A stretch of 10,302 nt of DNA from JAAYVZ01 sp035403265 (GTDB taxonomy: Bacteria; Acidobacteriota; Thermoanaerobaculia; Thermoanaerobaculales; Thermoanaerobaculaceae). The DNA lies in contig DAONEV010000137.1 of assembly GCA_035403265.1 (NCBI GenBank), positions 1 to 10,302 on the forward strand, read 5' to 3'. This document shows positions 1-7,245 of the stretch, one piece after another. Within the stretch, counting starts at the first letter, position 1; every line of letters starts with the position of its first letter. The notes beneath the pieces are model-generated. The model did no database searches. It saw nothing but the letters and a program-made list of their open reading frames with translations, and had not been told where the DNA came from. The position numbers and the translations under genes were made by a program.

Positions 1-2253
1 TTCCTCGTCACCCAGCGAGATCCGCAGCAGGACGAGCCGGGACCAGGGGATGTCTTCGAGGTCGGCGTGGTTGCCTCGGTGCTCCAGCATGTCACCTTCC
101 CAAACGGTACCATCAAGGTCGGGGTCGAGGGCATGGTGCGCGGCCGCTGGCAGCGCCTCAACTTCCGGGAAGGCGCCGGCTACGAGGCTGAGGTCGAGGT
201 GCTTCGCGCCCCCGATGGAGCTGACCTCCACGTCAGCCGCTACCTGAGCTCGCTCACCAACCTCTTCCAGCAATACGCGAGGGTGTCCCAGCAGATCGGC
301 GCCGACGCCGTGCTTGCCGAGCTGCAGACCGAGGATCCCGAGGCGTTTTCAGACGCCCTGGCGGCGGCACTGCCGATCCCGACTCCCGAAAAGCAGAAGC
401 TCCTGGAGACCGTCAACCCCCTGGAACGCCTCCAACGCCTCAATGACCTCCTCGACGTCGAAATCGAGAAGCTCAACATCGATCGCCGTCTCAATGCCAA
501 GGTCAAGAAGCAGATGGAGAAGGCTCAGCGGGAGTACTACCTCTCGGAGAAGATCAAGGCGATCAACGAGGAGCTGGGCCGAACCGACACCAAGGAGGAG
601 CTCGAGGAGCTCGCCAAACGCATCGACTCCGCCGGCATGCCCACGGAGGCCCGGGAGAAGGCCATGGGCGAGCTGAAGCGCCTCGAGTCCATGGCGCCCA
701 TGTCCGCGGAGTCCACGGTCTCCCGCAACTACCTGGACTGGCTGCTGGCGGTGCCGTGGAAGAAGGCCACCAAGGAGCACCGGGACGTGACCCGCGCCGA
801 GGAGGTCCTCAACGAGGACCACTATGGCCTCGAGAAGGTCAAGGAGCGGATCCTCGAGTTTCTCGCGGTGCGACAGCTTGTGCGTAAGCCCAAGGGCTCG
901 ATTCTCTGCTTCGTAGGTCCGCCTGGCGTCGGCAAGACCTCTCTCGCCAAGTCCATCGCCCGCGCCACCGGCCGCAAGTTCGTGCGGCTGTCGTTGGGCG
1001 GGGTGCGGGACGAGGCCGAGATCCGAGGCCACCGGCGCACCTACATCGGCGCCTTCCCTGGCCAGATCGTCCAGATGATGAAGAAGGCCGGAACCAACAA
1101 CCCCGTCTTCCTGCTCGACGAGGTGGACAAGCTGGCCTCGGACTTCCGTGGCGACCCCGCCGCGGCGCTCCTCGAGGTGCTGGACCCCGAGCAGAACCAC
1201 ACCTTCGTCGACCACTACCTGGACGTTGAGTACGACCTTTCGAAGGTCTTCTTCATCGCGACCGCCAACGTCACGCACACGATCCCGGCAGCGCTCCAGG
1301 ACCGCATGGAGACGATCCGCCTCTCGGGTTACACCCACTACGAGAAGCTGCAGATCGCCAAGGGGTTCCTGATTCGCAAGCAGGTCGAGCAACAGGGGCT
1401 CGGCACCTTTAAGGTGAGCTTCACGGACGAGGCGGTGACGCTTTTGATCGAGCGCTACACCCGTGAGGCAGGGGTCCGGAGCCTCGAGCGCGAGATCTCC
1501 TCCTGCTGCCGCAAGCTCGCTCGCGAGGTCCTCAAGCTGAAGACCGCGAAGGGCGCCGACATCACCGTCACCCCCGAGAAGGTGCGCGAGCTCCTGGGCA
1601 AGCCCCGCTTTCGCGAGCTCCGGGCCGGCGGCGAGGCGGAGGTGGGCGTGGCGACCGGCCTCGCCTGGACCGAGGTCGGAGGCGAGCTGCTCTCGACCGA
1701 GGTCGGGCTGATGCGGGGCAAGGGAAACCTCACGCTCACCGGCCAGCTCGGTGACGTGATGCAGGAATCGGCGCGTGCCGCGCTCTCTTTCATCCGTGCC
1801 CGCACGGCTCACCTGCCCGTCCCGGCCGAGTTCTTCGACACCCGCGACATCCACGTCCACGTGCCGGAGGGCGCCATCCCCAAGGATGGGCCCTCGGCCG
1901 GTATCACCATGGCCACCGCCCTGCTCTCGGCGATCGCGGGAGTGGCGGTCCGGCAGGATATCGCCATGACCGGGGAGATCACGCTGCGCGGCAAGGTCCT
2001 GCCGGTGGGGGGGATCAAGGAGAAGATCCTGGCCGCCTTCGGAGCCGGCCTGAGGGAGATCATCCTGCCGGTCGAGAACGAGAAGGATCTCGAGGACATC
2101 CCGGAGGACGTGCGGGCCGTCATGCAGTTCCACCTCGTCAAGGAGATGGACGAGGTGATCGCCCTGGCCCTGGTCAGCCCGCTGCCGGCCGCGAGTGCAG
2201 TGGCTGCGGGCGCCGATGTCACGCGGTCGGGCGAGACGCTTCCCCACCAGTGA
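1..2253 (+). CDS. lon: ATP-dependent Lon protease (5' end outside window)
   Basis: Lon is a cytoplasmic AAA+ serine protease that unfolds and degrades damaged and regulatory proteins. The frame is open from base 1, so the gene begins upstream and about 750 C-terminal residues are seen (family about 780-820). Numbering from base 1: part of the N-terminal substrate-binding domain comes first, then the coiled-coil stretch with the conserved REYYLSEKIKAI motif near residues 175-190. Next is the AAA+ module with Walker A GPPGVGKT (306-313) and Walker B LLDEVD (D373, E374). The protease domain carries the catalytic Ser in PKDGPSAG (S632) and the catalytic Lys in VGGIKEK (K673), so the Ser-Lys dyad is intact. 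A GTG at 67 is internal, because conserved N-domain sequence continues upstream of it. engB follows after 4 bases, suggesting co-transcription. Nothing looks broken. Confidence 0.98.
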   Translation, partial: FLVTQRDPQQDEPGPGDVFEVGVVASVLQHVTFPNGTIKVGVEGMVRGRWQRLNFREGAGYEAEVEVLRAPDGADLHVSRYLSSLTNLFQQYARVSQQIGADAVLAELQTEDPEAFSDALAAALPIPTPEKQKLLETVNPLERLQRLNDLLDVEIEKLNIDRRLNAKVKKQMEKAQREYYLSEKIKAINEELGRTDTKEELEELAKRIDSAGMPTEAREKAMGELKRLESMAPMSAESTVSRNYLDWLLAVPWKKATKEHRDVTRAEEVLNEDHYGLEKVKERILEFLAVRQLVRKPKGSILCFVGPPGVGKTSLAKSIARATGRKFVRLSLGGVRDEAEIRGHRRTYIGAFPGQIVQMMKKAGTNNPVFLLDEVDKLASDFRGDPAAALLEVLDPEQNHTFVDHYLDVEYDLSKVFFIATANVTHTIPAALQDRMETIRLSGYTHYEKLQIAKGFLIRKQVEQQGLGTFKVSFTDEAVTLLIERYTREAGVRSLEREISSCCRKLAREVLKLKTAKGADITVTPEKVRELLGKPRFRELRAGGEAEVGVATGLAWTEVGGELLSTEVGLMRGKGNLTLTGQLGDVMQESARAALSFIRARTAHLPVPAEFFDTRDIHVHVPEGAIPKDGPSAGITMATALLSAIAGVAVRQDIAMTGEITLRGKVLPVGGIKEKILAAFGAGLREIILPVENEKDLEDIPEDVRAVMQFHLVKEMDEVIALALVSPLPAASAVAAGADVTRSGETLPHQ

Positions 2254-2257
2254 AAGC

Positions 2258-2860
2258 ATGCGCATCGAGAATGTCGAGCTGCGCGCCACGGTGGCGGATT
2301 TCCGGCGGGGGCCGCGGGAGTCCTTCCCGCAGGTTGCGTTTGCTGGGCGGTCCAACGTCGGCAAGTCCAGCCTGCTGAACAAGCTGCTCGACACCCGGCT
2401 GGCCGCCGTCTCGAAGCAGCCAGGGAAGACCAGGACGATCAACTACTATCTCGTGAACAAGAGGTTCTACTTCGTCGACCTCCCGGGCTACGGCTATGCC
2501 CGCACCTCCCAGGCCGAGCGCGCGGCTTGGGGTGAGCGAATCACCGCGTATCTGCTGCAGGACGCTCGTCTGAAGATGGTGGTCGGTCTCGTCGACCCGA
2601 GGGTTCCGACCTCGGATCTGGACGTGGACCTCTCCGGCTTCGTCCGACAGGCCGGGAGGCTCTTCCTGGCCGTGCTCACCAAGGCCGACAAGCTGGGGCG
2701 CGGCGCACTTGCTCAGGCCGCCCAGCGGGTTTGGCGCGACCTCGATCTGGAGACGGCGCCGCTCGCGGTCTCGGCGCTCACCGGCAGCGGATGCAGGGAA
2801 CTCTTGACGGCGATCCAGCGGACGCTCGAAGATACGGACGTTCCTGTACAAGGAGCTTGA
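2258..2860 (+). CDS. engB: Ribosome biogenesis GTPase EngB (YsxC/YihA family)
   Basis: This is a small TRAFAC-class GTPase required for large ribosomal subunit assembly. The 200-residue product matches the usual family length (about 195-210). All G motifs are visible: G1 GRSNVGKS (30-37), G2 region GKTRTINYY (56-64), G3 DLPG (74-77, within DLPGYGYA, an EngB signature), G4 TKAD (141-144) and G5 SA (172-173). I chose the ATG at 2258, 4 bases after the lon stop, because MRIENVEL leads straight into the family's usual N-terminus. An upstream in-frame ATG at 2195 would lie inside lon and add an uncharacteristic Arg-rich leader. No strong ribosome-binding site precedes 2258, so translation may be coupled to lon. 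The lon-engB order is common in bacteria. Confidence 0.97.
   Translation: MRIENVELRATVADFRRGPRESFPQVAFAGRSNVGKSSLLNKLLDTRLAAVSKQPGKTRTINYYLVNKRFYFVDLPGYGYARTSQAERAAWGERITAYLLQDARLKMVVGLVDPRVPTSDLDVDLSGFVRQAGRLFLAVLTKADKLGRGALAQAAQRVWRDLDLETAPLAVSALTGSGCRELLTAIQRTLEDTDVPVQGA
2850..2855 (+). promoter_or_regulatory. Ribosome-binding site of rho, inside the end of engB
   Basis: AAGGAG lies 6 bases before the rho ATG at 2862 and within the last codons of engB. It fixes the rho start and fits translation of rho from the same message as engB. Confidence 0.8.
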
Positions 2861-2861
2861 T

Positions 2862-4247
2862 ATGGCTGAAGAAAAGGTGCAGCGCGGCCGCGGTCGTGGT
2901 CGTCGCAAGGGTGGTGCCGGCAACCCCGAAGGTCTGCCGGTGGTGCTTGACGAGGAGACCCTGGAGGCGGAGGCAACGCCGACCGAAGGCAAGCAGCGGC
3001 TGGACATGCGTACGCTCAAGGACATGATCATCGGCGACCTCACCCAGGTGGCGCGCGACCTCGAGGTCGAGAACCCGGCTGGCATGCGCAAGCAGGACCT
3101 CATCTTCAAGATCCTGCAGGCGCAGACCGAGCGGGAGGGCCTGATCTTTGGCGAAGGGGTGCTGGAGATCCTGCCGGACGGCTACGGCTTCCTGCGTGCC
3201 CCGGAGTACAACTACCTGCCAGGCCCCGACGATATCTACGTCTCGCCCTCGCAGATCCGCCGCTTCAACCTGCGCACCGGCGACACCGTGTCGGGGCAGA
3301 TCCGCCCGCCGCGGGAGGGCGAGCGCTACTTCGCCCTTATCAAGGTCGAGGCGATCAACTTCGAACCCCCCGACTTCTCCCAGGAGAAGACGCTATTCGA
3401 TAACCTGACGCCGCTCTACCCGCTCGAGCGCATCAACCTGGAGATCGAAGGGAACATGACCTGCCGGGTCATGAACCTCATGACCCCGATCGGCAAGGGC
3501 CAGCGTGGCCTCATTGTGGCGCCGCCGCGTACCGGCAAGACCATGATGCTGCAGTCCATTGCCAACGCCATCACGGCCAACCACCCGGAGATCATCCTCA
3601 TCGTGCTGCTCATTGACGAGCGGCCCGAGGAGGTCACCGACATGCAGCGCTCGGTCAAGGGCGAGGTCATCTCGTCGACCTTCGACGAGCCGGCCTACCG
3701 CCACGTGCAAGTGGCCGAGATGGTGCTCGAGAAGGCCAAGCGCCTGGTCGAGCACCGCCGGGACGTCGTCATCCTGCTCGACTCGATTACCCGTCTGGCG
3801 CGGGCCTACAACACTGTGGTGCCGCCGTCGGGCAAGGTGCTGTCGGGTGGCGTTGACTCCAACGCCCTGCAGAAGCCCAAGCGATTTTTCGGCGCGGCGC
3901 GCAACATCGAGGAGGGTGGCTCGCTGACGGTCATCGGCACCGCCCTCATCGACACCGGCTCGCGCATGGACGACGTCATCTTCGAGGAGTTCAAGGGCAC
4001 CGGCAACATGGAGGTCCACCTCGACCGCAAGCTGACCGAGAAGCGCGTCTTCCCGTCCATCGACATCAACAAGTCGGGGACCCGCAAGGAAGAGCTCCTG
4101 CTCGAGCAGTGGGAGCTCAAGCGCGTCTGGGTGCTCCGCAAGGTCCTCAACCCGCTCTCGACCGTGGAGTCCATGGAGCTGCTGCTGGAACGCCTCGAGA
4201 AGACGCGCACCAACCGGGAGTTCCTCGAGCTCATGAGCCAGGCGTGA
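2862..4247 (+). CDS. rho: Transcription termination factor Rho
   Basis: Rho is a hexameric RNA-dependent ATPase and 5'-3' helicase that releases transcripts from RNA polymerase. The product has 461 residues against about 419 in E. coli. The extra length is mainly an N-terminal extension (1-45) with a basic Arg-Gly tract (RGRGRGRRKGG, 8-18), then an acidic stretch. Next come the Rho-N helical domain (about 46-90) and the cold-shock-like primary RNA-binding domain (about 92-165, with the typical DGYGFLR motif). The RecA-like motor has P-loop APPRTGKT (220-227, K226) and Walker B ILLDS (D307). The secondary-site loop, the GTGNMEVHLDRKL segment and the SGTRKEELL segment are all well conserved. 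The gene starts 1 base after engB. Rho often represses its own gene, but no specific leader is visible here because engB abuts it. Confidence 0.99.
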   Translation: MAEEKVQRGRGRGRRKGGAGNPEGLPVVLDEETLEAEATPTEGKQRLDMRTLKDMIIGDLTQVARDLEVENPAGMRKQDLIFKILQAQTEREGLIFGEGVLEILPDGYGFLRAPEYNYLPGPDDIYVSPSQIRRFNLRTGDTVSGQIRPPREGERYFALIKVEAINFEPPDFSQEKTLFDNLTPLYPLERINLEIEGNMTCRVMNLMTPIGKGQRGLIVAPPRTGKTMMLQSIANAITANHPEIILIVLLIDERPEEVTDMQRSVKGEVISSTFDEPAYRHVQVAEMVLEKAKRLVEHRRDVVILLDSITRLARAYNTVVPPSGKVLSGGVDSNALQKPKRFFGAARNIEEGGSLTVIGTALIDTGSRMDDVIFEEFKGTGNMEVHLDRKLTEKRVFPSIDINKSGTRKEELLLEQWELKRVWVLRKVLNPLSTVESMELLLERLEKTRTNREFLELMSQA

Positions 4248-4308
4248 TGAGGTCGCTGCGCCCGCTTGGATCGGAACGTCGGGTCCCGATTTCGGGGTCT
4301 GCACGCCC

Positions 4309-5154
4309 ATGACGGGATCGTCCCCTCCGGTGCGGGTGATCGGCATCCGGTATCTCAACGCCAGGCCCTTGCTGGCCGGGCTCGCGGCAGGGATTGGAGC
4401 GCCGTTCGCCTACGAGTTCGAGACCGGCGACCCGGCGGTGTGTGCACGCGAGCTCGGGGAGGGCCGGGCCTGCGCCGCCCTCGTCCCGGTGGCGACCTTG
4501 CCGGGGCTCCAGGGCATGAAGCTGCTACCCGAGCTCGGTATCGCGTGCCGGGGCGCGGTGCATAGCGTCCTCCTGGTGTCTCGGGTCGAAGTTGGGAGCA
4601 TCCGTACCCTGGCGGTACACCGAGCTTCGCGCTCGTCAGTGACCATGGCTCGATTGTGGCTGGCCGCGTGCCACGGGGTGCAGCCAAAGCTGCTCCTTGC
4701 GGATCCGCCCGTCAGCTCGATGCTCGCTGCCGCCGACACCGATGCCGCCATCATCATCGGCGACCCGGCGATGCGCGAGTGGGGCCGCACCGGCCTGCTG
4801 GAAGTCGACCTGGGCGCGGCCTGGGTGGCCTGGACCGGCCTGCCATTCGTCTTCGGAGTCTGGGCGATGGCACCCGCCGCGCCCGCGGGCACGCGGGAGC
4901 TTCTGGTCGCCTCCCACGCCCACGCGCACGCCCACTGGAACGAGCTGATCCCGGCGTGGGCCGCGGCCCACCAGCTCCCCGAGCCGGGCGTTCGCTCATA
5001 TCTGGAGAGCACGCTTCACTTCCAGCTCGACCCGGCGGACCTTGCGGGCATGAGCGAGTTCCTGCGGCGGGCCGCTGCCGCTGGCGTCTTGCCGGCCTAC
5101 TCGAGACCGATCGAGGACGTCGCGGAGCGGAACCCCTTGCTGACGAACTCGTAG
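4309..5154 (+). CDS. mqnA: Chorismate dehydratase MqnA (futalosine menaquinone pathway)
   Basis: MqnA removes water from chorismate to give 3-enolpyruvylbenzoate, the first committed step of the futalosine route to menaquinone, in the cytoplasm. The protein (281 residues) has the periplasmic-binding-protein-like fold without a signal peptide. Family signatures seen: IGIRYLNARPL (11-21) with the conserved Asn at 17, AALVPVATL (57-65), HSVLLVSR (86-93) with a conserved Ser at 87, DAAIIIGDPA and AWVAWTGLPFVFGVWA. Start: the ATG at 4309 gives only eight residues before the first strand. A GTG at 4330 is an alternative. The gene lies 61 bases after rho on the same strand, and no convincing terminator separates them, so readthrough is possible. 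mqnB, C, D and E are not in the window. The last residues overlap a convergent gene by 58 bases. A relative such as MqnD or another binding protein is possible but fits less well. Confidence 0.87.
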   Translation: MTGSSPPVRVIGIRYLNARPLLAGLAAGIGAPFAYEFETGDPAVCARELGEGRACAALVPVATLPGLQGMKLLPELGIACRGAVHSVLLVSRVEVGSIRTLAVHRASRSSVTMARLWLAACHGVQPKLLLADPPVSSMLAAADTDAAIIIGDPAMREWGRTGLLEVDLGAAWVAWTGLPFVFGVWAMAPAAPAGTRELLVASHAHAHAHWNELIPAWAAAHQLPEPGVRSYLESTLHFQLDPADLAGMSEFLRRAAAAGVLPAYSRPIEDVAERNPLLTNS

Positions 5155-5720
5155 GCGTCGATCTTCTCGAACGACAGGTTGTTGAGGATCTCGTCGTCGG
5201 TCTCGCGGACATCCCGCTTGGCGGCCGGCGTGCCGGGGAGGTGCTCGCGAGTCCGCCAGAGGGATGCGAAGAGGCGGGACGAGCCCCCGAAGACCTGGGT
5301 CAGCATCCGGTGGAGCTCCGGGCGCTCGCGGTTGGCGAGGATCTGCAGCGCCGCATGAAGCAGGTCCTCCTCCGCGGCGCCTTCGGGCATCGGCGCGTTG
5401 GTCCCGAGGAGCTGGCCGATGCGCAGCGGGTGCAGGTCCAGGTAGACCGCCCACTCGGCGAAGTGCGGAGGCAAGCGCTTCTTCCACGCCAGGGCGCAGA
5501 AGTCCCGATAGATGCACGCCAGCGCGATGAAGCGCACGGAGACGCGGGAGCGGTCGAGCTCGGAGTCGACGGTGCACAGCCCGGCACGTTGGAGGTGCTC
5601 CCATGCCTGCTGCGCCCAGAGGATCTCCGACCGCCCAAGAACCTTGAAGAGCTCCTCGGCAACTTCGCTGAATTGGTCCCAACCCAGGGTGCGCGTACCT
5701 GTAGCCATGACCCGCTTCAT
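5097..5720 (-). CDS. Hypothetical protein, unrecognised family
   Basis: I do not recognise this 207-residue protein. It has ordinary amino-acid composition with helix-rich text (for example QFSEVAEELFKVLGR, EEDLLHAALQILANRERPELH). There is no signal peptide, no membrane segment, no Cys cluster and no obvious nucleotide-binding motif, so it looks soluble and cytoplasmic. Start: the ATG at 5720 has GGAGG at 5728-5724, only 3 bases away. The ATG at 5708 is the alternative, with the same GGAGG 15 bases away. A longer start at 5795 adds basic residues and crosses the divergent intergenic region. The frame is supported by codon use and protein-like sequence, whereas the other long frames here are Arg/Pro-rich. 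The 3' end overlaps mqnA tail to tail by 58 bases. It is divergent from the glycoside-hydrolase-like gene, so the two may share regulatory DNA. Confidence 0.75.
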   Translation of the reverse strand: MKRVMATGTRTLGWDQFSEVAEELFKVLGRSEILWAQQAWEHLQRAGLCTVDSELDRSRVSVRFIALACIYRDFCALAWKKRLPPHFAEWAVYLDLHPLRIGQLLGTNAPMPEGAAEEDLLHAALQILANRERPELHRMLTQVFGGSSRLFASLWRTREHLPGTPAAKRDVRETDDEILNNLSFEKIDAYEFVSKGFRSATSSIGLE

Positions 5721-5723
5721 CGG

Positions 5724-5728
5724 CCTCC
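5724..5728 (-). promoter_or_regulatory. Candidate ribosome-binding site of the hypothetical gene
   Basis: On the minus strand GGAGG stands 3 bases before the ATG at 5720 and 15 bases before the ATG at 5708. Both spacings are off optimum. I favour 5720, but the site does not settle the start. Confidence 0.4.
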
Positions 5729-5800
5729 GCCAACCCGCCACTTTACCAGAGATGGGCCTATCCGTGCGCTGCGGTGGTATTCGCGTCGTCGTCAAGCGGG

Positions 5801-5828
5801 CCTTCCGCTTTCTCCGACAGGCTCCTAG
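5801..5828 (-). repeat. Solo copy of a 28-bp dispersed repeat ending in CTAG
   Basis: Read on the minus strand this unit starts CTAGGAGCCTGTCGGAG and ends GCGGAAGG. It matches the left arm of the inverted repeat at 9552-9579 at 26 of 28 positions, and the right arm at 23 of 28. No second arm is seen nearby. Six bases upstream (5794-5799) AAGCGG pairs with CCGCTT inside the unit (5805-5810), giving a small hairpin. It lies in the divergent intergenic region, which argues that the glycoside-hydrolase-like gene starts downstream of it. Confidence 0.75.
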
Positions 5829-5868
5829 ACTGCAGGCATGGGGACTCGCCGGACGGGAGCTGCTGCCC

Positions 5869-7245
5869 GTGGATGAGCAAGGACAAAGGCCCGGTGAGTC
5901 CGGGGCGTCGCCGTCTGGAGAGCGCGAGAGGTTCCGGTGGGACGATCGCCACCATCAGCCTCACACCGACCTCTCGTACCTCGCGAAGCTCTGGGCGTCG
6001 CGCTCTGACGTCGCGCAGTTCCTGGGTCTGGTGAGCTGCAACGCCCGTCATCTGCTGCCGATCCTCGCGTCGTACCGCCGGATCCTGCGCCGGCTACCGA
6101 CTCCGTCGGCGGTGTCCCGGCAGGCGTTCGGGGTCGCCGTCTCGCCGCGCCCGGAGACCTGGGAGCGGACCCGCAGACACCTGGACAAGCTTGGGATGCG
6201 CGCCCTGCTCCTGCGCGTCCCGGTCTGGGATCCGGCGCCGACGCTCGGGCTGCGGCAGGAGCTGCTGGCGCTGGCCCGGGAAGGTTGGGCCATCACTGTC
6301 GTGCTCCTGCAGGACCGGGCCGCGGTGTGCGACCCCTCGCGCTGGCGCATCTTCGTGAACACGGTGACCTCGGACCTCGGCGAGGCGGCGCATGCCTTTC
6401 AGATCGGGCAGGCACCCAACCGCAAGAAGTGGGGCGTATGGCGGCCAGATGAGTACGTGCGACTCCTGGAAGGCGTACAGGAGGCCCGCGCCGCCTGGCC
6501 GCGCTGCCTGTGGCTCGGACCGGCGGTCATCGACTTCGAGTACCACTTCACCGTCAACTTCCTGTTCCGCTCCCGGCCGTTCGACTTCGACGGCATCGCG
6601 TCGCTGCTCTACGTGGATCGCCGGGGTTCCCCGGAGGCCACGCAGTACGGTCACTTCGACCTTTTCCGCAAGATCCTGCTACTCCGAGCCGTCATCGAGA
6701 CGGCGCACCATCCGGAGGTCCCGATCTACCTCAACGAGTTCAACTGGCCGCTGCGGGAGACCGGCCGCTTCAGCCCGGCCGGCACCCACGTACAGGTGGA
6801 CGAGGAGGACCAGGCCGCCTACCTCGTGCTCTACTACCTGGCCTCAGCGGCTTCCGGCTGCGTAGCCGGTGCCTTCTGGTGGCAACTCGCGGCGCATGGC
6901 TACGGGCTGGTGGACGACGAGGGCGGCAACTGGCGGGTGCGCCCGGCCTTCGCGGCATTGCAGGAGCTGCAGGCCAGGGCGGTGGGGCGCACCGTCCGTC
7001 GTCTGCCTGAGGCCGCTCGCCGCGTGCGAGGATACCTGCTCTGTGGCCAGGATGGGGACGCCGTGCTCTACGCCACTCACCAGTCGGTCCGGGTCGGAGG
7101 GCGCCTTCCCATCACCGGTGCATGGGATCTCGCCGGACGCGAGATCGACCCCGCGACGCTCGTGCTCGGGCCGCGTCCATGCTACGTGCGGCTGGCCACA
7201 CCCGGTCCCGGGGAAACGGCAGCGGCACTGGCCACTCTTGGATAG
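5869..7245 (+). CDS. Glycoside-hydrolase-like TIM-barrel protein with altered acid/base motif
   Basis: Residue numbers count from the GTG at 5869 (458 residues). The protein reads like a clan-A type beta/alpha barrel: the barrel opens at QAFGVAVSP (about 85) and alternating hydrophobic strands follow (ALLLRVPVW, AITVVLLQD, CLWLGPAVIDFEY). A late strand carries IYLNEFNWPL, whose Glu (E290, codon at 6736) fits the nucleophile position. After it come AGAFWWQLAAHGYG and a small C-terminal beta-like region (about 400-458). The strand that normally ends in N-E-P-N reads FQIGQAPNRKKWG, with Ala182 (codon at 6412) where the acid/base Glu is expected. No signal peptide is visible, so it is probably cytoplasmic. 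The start is uncertain: 5869 has GGAG 10 bases upstream, while ATG 5752 would translate the 28-bp repeat. GTG 6031 is another option. Codon use becomes clearly coding only from about 5960. Substrate unknown. Confidence 0.8.
   Translation: MDEQGQRPGESGASPSGERERFRWDDRHHQPHTDLSYLAKLWASRSDVAQFLGLVSCNARHLLPILASYRRILRRLPTPSAVSRQAFGVAVSPRPETWERTRRHLDKLGMRALLLRVPVWDPAPTLGLRQELLALAREGWAITVVLLQDRAAVCDPSRWRIFVNTVTSDLGEAAHAFQIGQAPNRKKWGVWRPDEYVRLLEGVQEARAAWPRCLWLGPAVIDFEYHFTVNFLFRSRPFDFDGIASLLYVDRRGSPEATQYGHFDLFRKILLLRAVIETAHHPEVPIYLNEFNWPLRETGRFSPAGTHVQVDEEDQAAYLVLYYLASAASGCVAGAFWWQLAAHGYGLVDDEGGNWRVRPAFAALQELQARAVGRTVRRLPEAARRVRGYLLCGQDGDAVLYATHQSVRVGGRLPITGAWDLAGREIDPATLVLGPRPCYVRLATPGPGETAAALATLG

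Noticed and set aside
67..69. GTG at 67 as the lon start
   Set aside because: The same frame is open to base 1 and encodes conserved Lon N-domain sequence (FLVTQRD...), so the gene starts before the window.
349..2442. A 697-codon open frame on the minus strand across lon and engB
   Set aside because: It is antisense to two clear genes with intact motifs, and its Leu/Val/His/Asp-rich text is the usual shadow of GC-rich third positions. No family motif is visible.
4248..4308. Intrinsic terminator between rho and mqnA
   Set aside because: Only a weak 5-bp stem (ATCGG/CCGAT) without a T tract is present.
5761..5800. A sigma-70 promoter for the hypothetical gene using TTGACG on the minus strand
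   Set aside because: No acceptable -10 box is found at 16-18 bases.
4656..5828. A 390-codon plus-strand open frame overlapping mqnA and the hypothetical gene
   Set aside because: Arg/Gly/Ala/Pro-rich shadow text. The mqnA frame has family motifs and the minus frame has better protein character.
5512..5868. Upstream starts (5512, 5752) for the glycoside-hydrolase-like gene
   Set aside because: 5512 lies deep inside the minus-strand gene. 5752 would translate the 28-bp dispersed repeat and has no spaced ribosome-binding site. Codon use is not coding-like there.
5873..6034. A frameshifted start for the barrel protein from ATG 5873 (MSKDKGPVSP...)
   Set aside because: Plausible-looking first residues but Ser/Arg-rich text follows, there is no well-spaced ribosome-binding site, and a frameshift would be needed. 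I cannot support it.
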